A DNA stretch of 64,000 bases, taken from Kiritimatiellia bacterium. GTDB taxonomy: Bacteria > Verrucomicrobiota > Kiritimatiellia > PWTM01. The notes beneath the pieces were generated by a model. The model was not told the DNA's origin. It did no database searches and saw only the letters and a list, made by a program, of their open reading frames with translations. Both the position numbers and the translations under genes were made by a program. The stretch lies in NCBI GenBank assembly GCA_026417735.1, contig JAOACR010000023.1:1-64000 (forward strand), in the 5' to 3' direction. Positions 16,497-26,700 of this stretch are shown piece by piece. Numbering within the stretch: the stretch's first letter is position 1; every line of letters starts with the position of its first letter.

Positions 16497-18740
16497 ATGA
16501 CCAGCCGCTTCACGATGAACCGCCGTGGATTTCTCGAATTGTTGTCCCTCGCGGGTATCTCCGTGGCGGCGCCACGTTCGTTCTCTGCGGACAGCCGGGT
16601 GACGAACACGCGCCCCTTCACGGTCGAGGGATGGGCCGAGCGCCCGATGCGGTGGGCCAATCTGACGTTTGTGGAAACGGATCCGCCCAAGGTGGATCTC
16701 CAGTGGTGGTTCGACCTTTACCGGCGGGCGCACTTTGACGCGGTGGTGCTCAGCGCGGGCGGCGCGGTCGCCTACTACCCCACGAAGGTGCCGCTGCATC
16801 ACCGGAGCCGTTGGCTGGGCGAGCGGGATTTGTTCGGCGAGGCGGTGGATGGATGCCGCAAGCTCGGAATGGTCGTGGTCGCCCGAGTGGACCCCCATGC
16901 AGTGCACCAGGACTTCGCCGACGCCCACCCGGACTATCTCGCGGTGGATGCCAATGGCAACAAGCGACGCCACTTTCACTCACCAGACTACTGGCTGACG
17001 TGCGCGTTGGGGCCGATGAACTTCGAATACATGCCGAAGATCATCGAGGAAATTGTCGCCACGTACCGCGTGGATGGGGTGTTTGCGAACCGGTGGCCCG
17101 GCTCCGGCATGTGCTACTGCGAACATTGCGAACGGCTCTTCCGCGAGGCGACGGGTCACGCCGCACTGCCGCGCATGCCAAAGGAAGCGGGGCCGCGCCC
17201 GCCAATGGACTGGGAGATCAACCCACGTGATCCGGTCTGGCGGGACTACGCCAAGTGGCGTGAGGAACGGCTGTTTGCGCTTTGGGACCTGTGGGACAGC
17301 GTTGTTCGCCGGCACAACCCACACGCGCGCTTCATTCCCAACATGGGACCCGACATGCGCCGCGTACTGGACATGGTGCGTTTTGCCAACCGAGCCGTCT
17401 ATTTGACCGCCGATCGCCAGGGGCGGCGCACCAACGAGCCGGTATGGGTCATTGGTATCGCGGCGAAAGAATTCCGCGCCGTGCTCGGTCGCAAACCGCT
17501 CGGCGCGGGCTTCGCCTTTGGTCCGCAATCACAGTACCGCTGGATTGATTCGACGCACGGACCCGCCGAGATCACGGCCTGGTTCGTCGATGCGGTGGCC
17601 AACGGCATTCGGCCATCCATCGGCAAGACAGGAGCGACGGTAGCGGACACACGCTGGGTCCCCACGGTGGAAAAGCTCTTTGGGTGGCACCACGCCAATG
17701 AGCCATATCTGCGCAACGAGACTCCGCTGGCGCGCGTGGGTATGGTGTTCTCCCAGAAATCCCATGTGCTGGACGGGCAGTGGTACACCGATTCTCAGCT
17801 GGGGATGTATCAGGCCCTGCTGGAAGCGCGTATCCCCTTCGAGTTTGTCCACGACGGCCTGCTCGAACCCGAACGCCTGCAGCCGTTCAAGCTGCTGGTG
17901 CTGCCGAACATCACCTGTCTTTCGGACCGGCAATGCGCCCAGTTGCGCGAGTTTGTCCGACGTGGCGGCAGTCTGCTGGCGACCTACCAGACCTCGCTGT
18001 TTGACGAAGATGGGCGCCCGCGCAAAGACTTCGGCCTCGCTGACCTATTCGGTGTGAAGATGTCCGCGCGTTCGTCCGGTCCGATGAACAATTCGTTCAT
18101 GCGCCTGGTCCGAGGCCCAGCAGGCACTCCCCTTCATCCCCTCTTGCAGGGCTTCGAGGGTACGGAGCGCATCGTGAACACGGTCCATCGCGTGGTCGTC
18201 GTGCCGACCGCACCATTGGACTCGGTTCCCCTCACCTTTATCCCCCCCTTCCCGAGCCTCCCCATGGAGGAACTCTATCCGCGCGTTGAACGCACGGATA
18301 CGCCGCTGGTGTTCCTGCGCCAGTTCGGTAACGGCCGAGTGGTGTACTTTCCGGGCGATATTGACCGCACATTCTGGGAATTGCTCATCGAAGATCATGC
18401 CCGCCTTTTGCGCAACGCGTTTCACTGGGCGCTCAACGAACCGCCTGTGGTCACCGTCACCGGGCCGGGATTGATGGACGTGACGCTCTGGCGACAAGCG
18501 AACTCCATCACCGTGCATATGGTCAACCTCGGCACCGCCATGACCATGCGCGGGTACCTGCGAGAGTTCATCCCACTGCCGCCGCAAACGGTGCATCTGC
18601 GTTTGCCCCGGGGTACAACCGCCAAACGGGTAAAGTTGCTCGTTGCCGGCCAAACGCTACCGGTGCAGGAGGACAACGGAGTGCTGACCGTCACCGTCCC
18701 GAAAATTGACGCCCACGAAGTCGTCGCGGTGGATCTTTGA
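16497..18740 (+). CDS. Tat-exported glycoside hydrolase-like protein (GHL6 / GH42 type)
   Basis: 747 residues with a twin-arginine signal (MNRRGFLELLSLAGISVAAP). The N-terminal 350 residues form a TIM-barrel like the hypothetical glycosyl hydrolase 6/alpha-L-fucosidase-like clan: HFDAVVLSAGGAVAYYPTKVP, GMVVVARVDPHAVHQDF, YRVDGVFANRWPGSGMCYCEHCERLF and FIPNMGPDMRRVL. Residues about 400-600 fit a GH42-type trimerisation/flavodoxin-like domain (RVGMVFSQKSHVLDG, LLVLPNITCLSDRQCAQLREFVRRGGSLLATYQTS). A C-terminal beta domain follows. ATG at 16497 follows GAGGGAACG. The substrate is unknown. It ends four bases before the GH2 gene, so both are likely co-transcribed. Confidence 0.8.
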   Translation: MTSRFTMNRRGFLELLSLAGISVAAPRSFSADSRVTNTRPFTVEGWAERPMRWANLTFVETDPPKVDLQWWFDLYRRAHFDAVVLSAGGAVAYYPTKVPLHHRSRWLGERDLFGEAVDGCRKLGMVVVARVDPHAVHQDFADAHPDYLAVDANGNKRRHFHSPDYWLTCALGPMNFEYMPKIIEEIVATYRVDGVFANRWPGSGMCYCEHCERLFREATGHAALPRMPKEAGPRPPMDWEINPRDPVWRDYAKWREERLFALWDLWDSVVRRHNPHARFIPNMGPDMRRVLDMVRFANRAVYLTADRQGRRTNEPVWVIGIAAKEFRAVLGRKPLGAGFAFGPQSQYRWIDSTHGPAEITAWFVDAVANGIRPSIGKTGATVADTRWVPTVEKLFGWHHANEPYLRNETPLARVGMVFSQKSHVLDGQWYTDSQLGMYQALLEARIPFEFVHDGLLEPERLQPFKLLVLPNITCLSDRQCAQLREFVRRGGSLLATYQTSLFDEDGRPRKDFGLADLFGVKMSARSSGPMNNSFMRLVRGPAGTPLHPLLQGFEGTERIVNTVHRVVVVPTAPLDSVPLTFIPPFPSLPMEELYPRVERTDTPLVFLRQFGNGRVVYFPGDIDRTFWELLIEDHARLLRNAFHWALNEPPVVTVTGPGLMDVTLWRQANSITVHMVNLGTAMTMRGYLREFIPLPPQTVHLRLPRGTTAKRVKLLVAGQTLPVQEDNGVLTVTVPKIDAHEVVAVDL

Positions 18741-18744
18741 ACCG

Positions 18745-20781
18745 ATGATCAGCTCCTGCCGTATCCTGACCATAACACTGCCGCTCGCCGTTCTTCTGCT
18801 CCGCGGAGCGGGCGAACTAAAGGCGGCGCCGCCGCCGCTGCGTGAGCAGATTTCCCTTGCAGGCGAATGGCCAACTGGCGGTCATGTGCCCGTCTATGGC
18901 GGCCACCGCAACCCGATACCCAAAATCACTTGCGCCCGGACGGTCGTCGTGCCCGACCAGTTCCGAGGAAAACAACTCCTCATCGAATTCGCCGCGGTCA
19001 ACTTTGCCTGCGACGTCTTCATCAACGACCGGCATGTCGCCTCACACGTGGGCGCGTGGATCCCATTCGCGGTGGATGTCACTCGGCTTGTGGAGCCAGG
19101 CTCCGCATTTCAACTGCGCGTTGAAATCGAGGGCATGCGAGGCCCCCGGACCCTCGGAGCGGATGGTTGGGAACGGTGGCCTGTGGGCAGCCAGAAACTC
19201 GACGACCGCTGGACCGGCATCGCAGACGACGTCTGGCTGCGCGCATATGGGCCCGTCAGCATTCGCGACGCGTTCCCGCAGCCGAGTGTGCGGGAGCGGC
19301 GTCTGAGGGTTGAGTACACGCTCCACAACGCGACCGCAGAGCCTCAGACCGTCGAAGTTCATCCGGCTGCTCACCGCTGGTCGGCCCTCCACAGCCAGGA
19401 GCTTGGCCCCGCGGAAAAAAGCTGGCCGCCCCTCACGGCCCGCCTGGCCCCTGGTGAAACGAGAAGTTTCATCGCCGACCTCCCGTGGAGCGATCCGCAG
19501 TTGTGGACACCTGACACTCCGCACCTTTACGTGCTGGCTAGCCGGGTTGTGCAAAATGGCCGCACTCTCGACTGGGAACACCGAAGGTTTGGCTTCCGGG
19601 AGTTTGTGGTGGCCGGTGACCGGTTTGCGCTCAACGGTATCCCCACCACACTCCGCGGTGATTACATCGGGTACGGCGGATACATCCCCCCCGAGATGCA
19701 GACTCCTGCGGGGCTGCCGGAAACCTATCGCATTCTCAAGCAGGACCTTGGCATGAACGCACTCCGGTGGCACATGCATCCGGCACCCGGCTACTGTTAT
19801 GAACTGGCGGATGAAGTCGGCCTCTTCATCGTCTGTGAGAGCGCTGTCTATGGCCGCCCCGACCCTCGCGCTCCGATGCCAGAACGCGCCAAAGCCGAAT
19901 ATCTTGCAAACGTCCACCAGTGGATCTCGCGGTGGATCCGAGCCCGGCGTCATCATCCCAGCATCGTCCAATGGAGCGTTGTGAACGAGATGGGGCCGAA
20001 ATACAAAAACCATCAAGGACTGTCCGTCGACGAGCTCAAGGCCATCGGCGCCGTCGCCCGCGCGCACGACCCCACTCGACCGATCGTCTATCACGGGAAC
20101 AGCGAAGTGCGGGACGAGGACATCATTTCCTACCACTACCCCGGCCTTGCTCCGGACAACCCTCGAGCCAGTTTGTACGCGTGGCGGCGGCTGTTGGTGC
20201 CGGGCAAACCGGTGGCGGTGGGCGAGTACTTCCAGACCTCGGTCACCGCTCCCGGCATGGGCGACACTCCGGCGGCCCGGCAGGCGCGCGCGGAAAACAC
20301 CAAAGATTGGTTCGGCCTTTGGAATCGTGGACTTCGATACCTGGGTGTCGCTGACTTCCGCCCGAAAACATTGTTTTGGACCCGCACCGAGCCGCCCGGC
20401 TCCTGGCGCGTCGAAATCGTGAAAAACTCGAATCTCCCCGTCGCGCTGTTCGACCGCGACTATGACGAACTCGGCATCGCACCCTTGCGCCCGGGCGGTC
20501 CATTGCCCGTGTTGGCCGCCGGCTCAACGGTTCAGCGTCGGCTCGTACTGTTCAACGAAGAGTGGAACGGCGACCTGCTCGACTGGGAGCTGGAAGTCCG
20601 GCGAGAGGGCAAAACGCTGGCGCGCAAGGCCGGCCGACTCACTGTCGCCCCGGGGCACCGCTACGAATGGGTTGTCCCGTTCGACGTGCCGGAAACACCC
20701 GGCCCTTTCACGGTTGTACGTCGGGTCATCAAGAACGGCCAGCTCAGGTTCACCGAGACGCGCTCGTTCCTTGCCGAGTAA
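18745..20781 (+). CDS. Secreted GH2-family glycoside hydrolase
   Basis: 678 residues with a signal peptide (ISSCRILTITLPLAVLLLRG). Domain order: jelly-roll sugar-binding domain (VFINDRHVASHVGAWIPFAVDVT), Ig-like domain (RRLRVEYTLHNATAEPQTVEV) and TIM barrel. The acid/base is the Glu in IVQWSVVNEMGPK, and the nucleophile is probably the Glu in PVAVGEYFQTSV. The motif RRFGFREFVVAGDRFALNGIPTTLRGDYI is the GH2 barrel entry. The start at 18745 follows the previous stop by four bases. Beta-glucuronidase, galactosidase or mannosidase activity cannot be told apart here; beta-galactosidase-type metal-site residues are not obvious. Confidence 0.87.
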   Translation: MISSCRILTITLPLAVLLLRGAGELKAAPPPLREQISLAGEWPTGGHVPVYGGHRNPIPKITCARTVVVPDQFRGKQLLIEFAAVNFACDVFINDRHVASHVGAWIPFAVDVTRLVEPGSAFQLRVEIEGMRGPRTLGADGWERWPVGSQKLDDRWTGIADDVWLRAYGPVSIRDAFPQPSVRERRLRVEYTLHNATAEPQTVEVHPAAHRWSALHSQELGPAEKSWPPLTARLAPGETRSFIADLPWSDPQLWTPDTPHLYVLASRVVQNGRTLDWEHRRFGFREFVVAGDRFALNGIPTTLRGDYIGYGGYIPPEMQTPAGLPETYRILKQDLGMNALRWHMHPAPGYCYELADEVGLFIVCESAVYGRPDPRAPMPERAKAEYLANVHQWISRWIRARRHHPSIVQWSVVNEMGPKYKNHQGLSVDELKAIGAVARAHDPTRPIVYHGNSEVRDEDIISYHYPGLAPDNPRASLYAWRRLLVPGKPVAVGEYFQTSVTAPGMGDTPAARQARAENTKDWFGLWNRGLRYLGVADFRPKTLFWTRTEPPGSWRVEIVKNSNLPVALFDRDYDELGIAPLRPGGPLPVLAAGSTVQRRLVLFNEEWNGDLLDWELEVRREGKTLARKAGRLTVAPGHRYEWVVPFDVPETPGPFTVVRRVIKNGQLRFTETRSFLAE

Positions 20782-21194
20782 GTAACCCCACCACAACAGT
20801 CCCGGACGATCGTGGGAACAAAGACACCTCACGATCGGCACAGGGGGGCCGGAACTCCGCGAGACGAGCCATGCGTGCCGGATACGTCGACTGTGATCCG
20901 TGGCGAGGATGGTTGACGTCGCCGGTTGTTGCACCAACTGGCCCAATCCCGCGAGCGCAGGTTCGATGCGCCGTTGCCGCGCTCGCCTACCCCAGGGTAC
21001 ACTTCGCCCACCACGGACATGTCCCCCCGCACTTTTTGACCACACACTCAAATACCCGAGGAACTTTTGATGTCGCCAAAGGTGGATCCTGAAGGCCGCA
21101 CCGCGCGAGGAAAAACCCACACGAACGCAGGCCTGAAGGAAATCCCGACGCTCGCGCTCCCGACCAGATTCAGCTCGCGCTAATAGCGCGTCCC
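20782..21194. other. Convergent intergenic region, edge of the defence island
   Basis: 413 bases between the plus-strand GH2 gene and the minus-strand protease gene. No gene is supported. A short inverted repeat lies at 21176-21190 (six-base stem CGCGCT/AGCGCG with an AAT loop), directly after the protease stop on the minus strand; it lacks a T run, so it is only a weak terminator candidate. The region marks the change from the sugar-catabolic genes to the long minus-strand island. Confidence 0.4.
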
Positions 21195-22583
21195 TTATAA
21201 TTCCAACCTGCATTCACGGTAATATTGCTGCGCCGCCCGCACGACTCCCTCCTCAAACAGCGCCGGCTGTGTTGACCAACCCGAGTACCGCTGCCATACG
21301 ACCCATGCAGCTTCGAGCGCAAAAAACATCGAGTCGTTCGCGTTCTTAAAGTCGGTGCGGACATGATCGAGGGCCGCATCAATTTCCGACGGAGAACCGC
21401 GACGCCCTGCCCCAACGCTCTCGATCGCCCTTTGAAGATAGCCGTGCGTATGCCGCCAGTGCTCGAGCGCTTTCTGCAGCTGCGGGTCGGTCGCCCTCCT
21501 CGCCGCCAGAACACTCTCCAGAAGCCATTGAAGCCACTCGAACTCCCTCATCTTGATGCTGACATCCGGCGGGGCGACCAACACGCTCTCGCTGACGGTC
21601 GTGTAACGCTGGCCACCCACGCCGATGACCTCCCGCCGAACATCCTTGGAGCGCGTGATGGTTTGCGCCCGGCCCATAGCGCTCCGAATATCCCGCAAAA
21701 TGGGGTCGGTGATTGCGCAGGTCGCAAGCAGCACGTTGGCCAGGAACGCATCATTCGCCATCGAGCCGAGCCGGCTCATCGGCGTGGGGCGCAGCGGCGC
21801 GGAAAGCAGACGAATCACCTCGCTGCTGTGAACACCCCGAATCTTGGGCGGACTCCACGAAAGCTGCCATTGGCCGTTGCGCCCAAGAAGTTGCTGCGGC
21901 TGCCATTTGGAATGCACCGCATGAACCCGGCCGGCCGCGTCAAAAACCGGTGCACCTGAGCTGCCCGGCCCGGTCCCGCTCAGCGAAGACGCGGGAGCCT
22001 CGACGGTTACCACTGGATGGAACATCATCGGCGCGACCGAAGCTGGAATCTGACGCGCCGGCGACACCGCATACTGCAAAAGGCGGACTCCAAATTCTTC
22101 GACGATCGCCTGCACCTTCACGCTCGTTCGACTCCATCCCGCCCCGTCTGGAGCCCCGAGAAGAGTCAGATCCATGCCAACGGCCGTCTCGCGCGGATCG
22201 GCAACCGCAAGCCACTTGGTGTTCGAACAGCCGGTCGCCAGCACCGCAAGGTCGCCGCGCGGCCACACGTTGATCACATTCAACACCGCGTGCTGGCGTC
22301 CGTCACGGGTCCGAATCCACCCGTTGTATCCCCCTTCGATGACGTGGTACGCGGTCACAAACCAGCCGTTAGAGTTCACAAAGAACCCACTGCCCTGTTT
22401 GATCTCACGCCCTTCGGCATCACGGACCGCGACGATCGCACAAGCGTCGTCCGCCAACGCTGCTTGATCCTGCACACACGAATCCACTCGTACAGCTTCG
22501 TCGGCCGAGTGCGCGCGCCCGATCAGCCAAGAACAAACAAGAGGTACCGCGAACACTCGCGAGAACAGGTATTCATCCTTCAT
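21195..22583 (-). CDS. Exported trypsin-like (S1) serine protease
   Basis: 462 residues. ATG at 22583 follows GGAGGG and begins a signal peptide (MKDEYLFSRVFAVPLVCSWL...AHSA), so the protein acts outside the cytoplasm. The catalytic triad is visible: His in GWFVTAYHVIEGG (about 78), Asp in WPRGDLAVLATG (about 109) and Ser in LSGTGPGSSGAPVFDAAG (about 208). The remaining 220 residues form a helical C-terminal domain with no PDZ signature (VLLATCAITDPILRDIRS, WLLESVLAARRATDPQLQKALEHWRH), which I do not recognise. It is the last gene of the operon that contains the RecQ-like helicase and the vWA protein. It could be a stress protease unrelated to defence, or the effector of that system. Confidence 0.82.
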   Translation of the reverse strand: MKDEYLFSRVFAVPLVCSWLIGRAHSADEAVRVDSCVQDQAALADDACAIVAVRDAEGREIKQGSGFFVNSNGWFVTAYHVIEGGYNGWIRTRDGRQHAVLNVINVWPRGDLAVLATGCSNTKWLAVADPRETAVGMDLTLLGAPDGAGWSRTSVKVQAIVEEFGVRLLQYAVSPARQIPASVAPMMFHPVVTVEAPASSLSGTGPGSSGAPVFDAAGRVHAVHSKWQPQQLLGRNGQWQLSWSPPKIRGVHSSEVIRLLSAPLRPTPMSRLGSMANDAFLANVLLATCAITDPILRDIRSAMGRAQTITRSKDVRREVIGVGGQRYTTVSESVLVAPPDVSIKMREFEWLQWLLESVLAARRATDPQLQKALEHWRHTHGYLQRAIESVGAGRRGSPSEIDAALDHVRTDFKNANDSMFFALEAAWVVWQRYSGWSTQPALFEEGVVRAAQQYYRECRLEL

Positions 22584-22810
22584 TCTTTTTCCCTCCGAGC
22601 TGAATGGCACGGCGGCCAACTTACCGGCTGCACAAAGAGTTGAACGATCGGCGGCCACATTCACTCGTTGCGCCTACGGAAGAGTCTTCAAGATGTTTGC
22701 ACTTCCTCCTTTGTGTTCACGGGCAACACCGGTGTCACGCGTCGCGCCCCGGAGTCTCTCGTCGGAATGCGGTGCCGTCTTTTCCTACCCTCTGAATCGC
22801 AGCCTCGACT

Positions 22811-23158
22811 TAGGCTTCCGCCGCCGCTCCCTCCGCGATGTACGCCTCATCCTGAGCTTTTATCTCTGCCTTCTCCGCCGCCTTCTCAGCCAGATACGCC
22901 TCAAACTCGGCTTCCATCGCGGGGCTTCCGCAAGGTGCGTTTCAAGCTCGTCTCTTTGCGCCACCAGCCCCGCTTCGCGGGCATTCACCGCTTTGAATGC
23001 AGCCGCGCAGTCACCGCGCCGGCTGGCGCGGCGAGCCATGTTCCCCCGCGAGCTCCGATGCGGTTTCCCGGCTCTCGAGCGTTGGCCTCCGTCACGGCTT
23101 TGTTCGCTTCGTCATCCTGCTTTTTTACTGATTCCTGTTCCCCCTTCCTTCCGGACAT
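22811..23158 (-). pseudogene. Decayed small coiled-coil gene
   Basis: After ATG at 23158 the sequence reads MSGRKGEQESVKKQDDEANK, then KAVTEANARE, then needs changes of frame to stay coding: RETASELAGEHG, then DCAAAFKAVNAREAGLVAQRDELETHLAE in another frame, and finally MEAEFEAYLAEKAAEKAEIKAQDEAYIAEG to a stop at 22811. Together these give about 115 residues of charged coiled coil rich in Ala, Glu and Lys. At least two frameshifts break it. It lies directly after the membrane-anchored coiled-coil gene and before the protease gene, so it was probably the sixth member of that operon. Confidence 0.5.
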
Positions 23159-23175
23159 CGGCTCGCCCGCCCCCG

Positions 23176-23694
23176 TCACTTCAACGCAGCGATCCAACTG
23201 AGCAAAGCTAGCAGCGTGGCCGCTCCGCTCACAATGATCGCAATCTTGACGCGCTGTCCAAGCTTATGAGCAAGCGCCGTGCCATGTTGTCGCAGATTTT
23301 CGATGCTGCTGCTCAGACCTTGAATACCGCTGTCGATCTGCTGTTGAAGTGCCTGAACCTCACCGGGAAGATTCGTCAACACCGCCAACGGCTCGATGAC
23401 ATTCCGCGTCTCGCTCATCGCCGCCGCATGGGTCTTCAACGTCTTCTGAATATTACTGGTCAGAACCGCTCGCTCTTCAGCAATCTTCGAAGCTAACTCG
23501 TTCAATCCTTGGACGGCCGCATGAAGGTGCTGGAGCAGTTGGTGGGTCCCCGCGACGATTTTTGCGCCCGTATCTACGACCTTCTCCGCCGTCTGTCGGC
23601 TGCCCTCTAGCAGCGCCGCGGCGGACTTCAGGCGGTTCAGCTCTTCAATCACCTGCGCGATGGTTTGTTCGGCTTGTTCAAAGTAGTCGGTCAT
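23176..23694 (-). CDS. Coiled-coil protein with C-terminal membrane anchor
   Basis: 172 residues. ATG at 23694 follows GACGGAGA by about eight bases. Residues 1-145 are almost wholly helical with heptad spacing (AEQTIAQVIEELNRLKSAAALLEGSR, LHAAVQGLNELASKIAEERAV, VQALQQQIDSGIQGLSSSIENL). Residues about 150-170 form a single transmembrane helix (VKIAIIVSGAATLLALLSWI) at the very end, so the coil faces the cytoplasm (tail anchor). It starts 15 bases after the helicase gene. A role as sensor or membrane docking partner for the helicase/vWA proteins is possible; there is no known family to name. Confidence 0.75.
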   Translation of the reverse strand: MTDYFEQAEQTIAQVIEELNRLKSAAALLEGSRQTAEKVVDTGAKIVAGTHQLLQHLHAAVQGLNELASKIAEERAVLTSNIQKTLKTHAAAMSETRNVIEPLAVLTNLPGEVQALQQQIDSGIQGLSSSIENLRQHGTALAHKLGQRVKIAIIVSGAATLLALLSWIAALK

Positions 23695-23708
23695 ATTGTG
23701 TTCTCCGT

Positions 23709-26700
23709 CTAATTTGTCCCCGCCGTTCGCCAGAATCCGCATGCCAGTACTGGCTTCAAAATCGCCGCGGCGAGCAGACCAAGCGCAAACTTACGGACCG
23801 GCCCCTGTGCACCGACGGGTGTTGCGAGCAAGAGGCCGGCAAGCCAGCGATCGCCGGTTGTTCGGAGCAGCCGCTCCGCCGTCGCAGTTGCGGCCTGTGG
23901 CCGGTGCTCAACAAGATGATTGAACACAAACATCCACGCCTTCGCCGCAGCTCTCCGGGAGATCTGTCCCTCCTGCTGCATGTGGCCGAATAGCAGCATT
24001 GCTTCTTCGAGGATCCCCTCGTCAGTCTCCGTTGGGCAGATGGCGCGCGCACAAACCGAGATCAATCGCAATGCAAGATTGTCCGGCTCCTCGTCTAGCA
24101 ACCGCCGCACCGTTCCAAGCATCCGCTTGATCTGATCAAGAGTCTGCGCGCTCTGCAACATCTCCGTCACCTCCCGCAAACCAATCTCCGCGAAGGGGCG
24201 TCGCAACCATTTCTTGAGCGGCTCGGTGAACTCCGACTCTTGCAAGTATGCGAGGATCGCCTCTCGGAATTCGGCGTCACTACGAAAATTGCGGCACAGC
24301 TCGCCCATCGTGCGCAGGGCCTGCTTCCGTCTCTCGACAATCTCATCATAAATGAAATCCACCAGCACCCGCGCGGCGGTTTCAATCGCCGCGGATAGCG
24401 GCCCACTTGGAACGTTCGCCAGCAACGTCTCCACGTGCTGCGGAAACTTGTATTTGCCAATGTACTGCGCCAGATGCTGGCGCACAGTTTCCACGCCAGC
24501 ATGTCGGACACTGACTTCGAAGATCTGCTGCGGCCAGTCCACCGTGTAATCCTCCACCGCGCCAAGCAGCACCAATCGGAAAATCGCCTTCTCGGTCGCG
24601 TCCCGGCTTCCCATCGCCCCAAACGGAACGCGAGCCAAGTTGATCGCCCCCACGGGTAGGCCCGCGACGGAAGCATGAAGGAATCTCCACATCTGAACGG
24701 CATTCGCTGTTTCTTGTTCACGTCCTTTGTAGGAATTAAGGAGCAGCCAGAGCTGGACCATGAGGTCGCCGCGGTAGTCCCAATCGACTGTTTCCAGCCG
24801 AAAATTGGCCTTCGTGTGATCGCGCTCGCTTAGAATCTGCACACCGGTTTCCCAGTTGTCGTCGCTGTACAGAACGATGCACCGCGCATATCCATGTTGT
24901 CCGTTGCGCCCGGCGCGGCCTGCTTCCTGATAGAACCCCTCCACCGACTGCGGCATTGCATAGTGGATCGTGTAGCGGATGTTTGGCTTGTCAATACCCA
25001 TACCGAACGACTTCGTCGCCACCAGCTCCTGAATCCGGTTGTGCTTGAACGCGTGCTGCACCGCGAGTTTGTGCCGGTTCCAGGTTGCGATGTCCCCGAC
25101 AAAGCCGCGGGGCATCTCGCCCGCAAAAATCGCTGTATGCCCGAGCCGTTGAGCCACCTCCTTGACGCCCAAAGGGCCGTTGACGTGCGGACAAAACACG
25201 ATGCCGCTGTTGGTCTGCCTCCCACGAAGCTCAAAAAAGGTCTCTGGGCTTTCTCCGAGTGTCTGGGGCAAAGCCCTCCGGACCTGGAGAAGTGCCTGCA
25301 ATTTGTCCCGCCGGCGAACCTTCTTCACCTCGAACACCAGCTCTTTCCGATCGAACGACCGGGGCACCACCACCGCCCGCTCGTCGGTGATCCCCAGTTC
25401 CGCCTGCACGTCGGTCAAGACCGCAAAGGACGCCGTGCCGGTCAGCCCCACGAGCGTCGGCGGCCGATTGTCTGGTCCGGCGCAAAACCGCTGCACGTTG
25501 AGCGGCATGTGCAGATAGGAAGGCCGGAAGTCGTGGCCCCACTCCGAAACGCAATGCGCCTCGTCAATAGTCACCAGCGAGACCGGACACCTCGTTACCG
25601 CCCTCTGGAGCTGAGCTCGGAAGTCCCGCATCTGCAGCCGCTCCGGCGCAACAAAGAGAAACATCAGACGTCCCTCTGCGAGATCGCTCAGGCTCCGCTC
25701 CCGCTCGACTTGATCGGTTTGACTCGAGATCGAACCAATCATGTCGATTGCAAAGCTTTGCAGATTCTCCAGCTGGTCGTTGATCAACGCGACCAACGGG
25801 TCCACCACCAGCGTCATTCCAGGGAGCAGCAGTCCACTGAACTGATAGGTCAACGATTTTCCACCGCCGGTGGGGAGCAGTACAACCGTGTGTTTCCGCT
25901 GCAACAGGCGGGATATCACACGCAGCTGGCCGTCCCAAAAATCTCGTTTTCGAAATAGCTGACGCAGGAAATACCGGAGTGCCGAGGTTTTCTTCGTGGT
26001 TACCTCATCGAGCGAGGGATTGTCGGACGTCGCTGCCGACTCAACATCCTCGAGCTCATATCGCAAGGGATCGGCAACCCGCAAGGCACGCGCCTCGCGG
26101 GACCCGACTGCCCGCCGCAGACGCGCTCTCTGGCCGGTTGGGGACAGTTGCGCAGCACGCTCGGTCTCGCTTGCCCAACCGGTCGCCAGCCGGAAACTGT
26201 GTGAAAGCACGAGGTCATAGGTTCCCGTCGGCGCGGGAACTTGGCGCAGCTTGATCGCATCGGGCAAACTCAGACTGAACATCGAACCGATCAGATCCAC
26301 CTCCAGGCTCGGCGGTGGCGGCGTAGACGGTGCCAGTTCGTGCAGATGCGACCACATCACCCACAACTGTCGCAACGCCTCAACCGCAGCAGGAACATCC
26401 TCCTCAATGAGCAGCACCCGCTGCGGCCGGCCGGGAACGATCAGCCCCTCCAGCAACATGGCGATCCAGCCCCGCAAACAACGATGCACCGCCTGGGGAA
26501 TCACAACCGAAAGATAGGCGGCCACATGCATCCCCGAACCAGCAGCGGCTTCGCTGATGGTCGGCCATTGCAGCTGCGGTTGCGCAGTCCATTCGCGCCG
26601 TCGTTCCGCCAACCACTCTGCCAAACCTGCGCGGATCGACTCCCGGGGGAGCTGGAACACGTTCCATCCCTCCCCCTTCAGCACGGCGTCAGCCGCACCG

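Noticed and set aside
22584-23200. 172- and 177-residue plus-strand open frames opposite the coiled-coil remnants
   Set aside because: They are Arg/Leu/Ser-rich antisense images of the Ala/Glu-rich minus-strand coding sequence and have no ribosome site.
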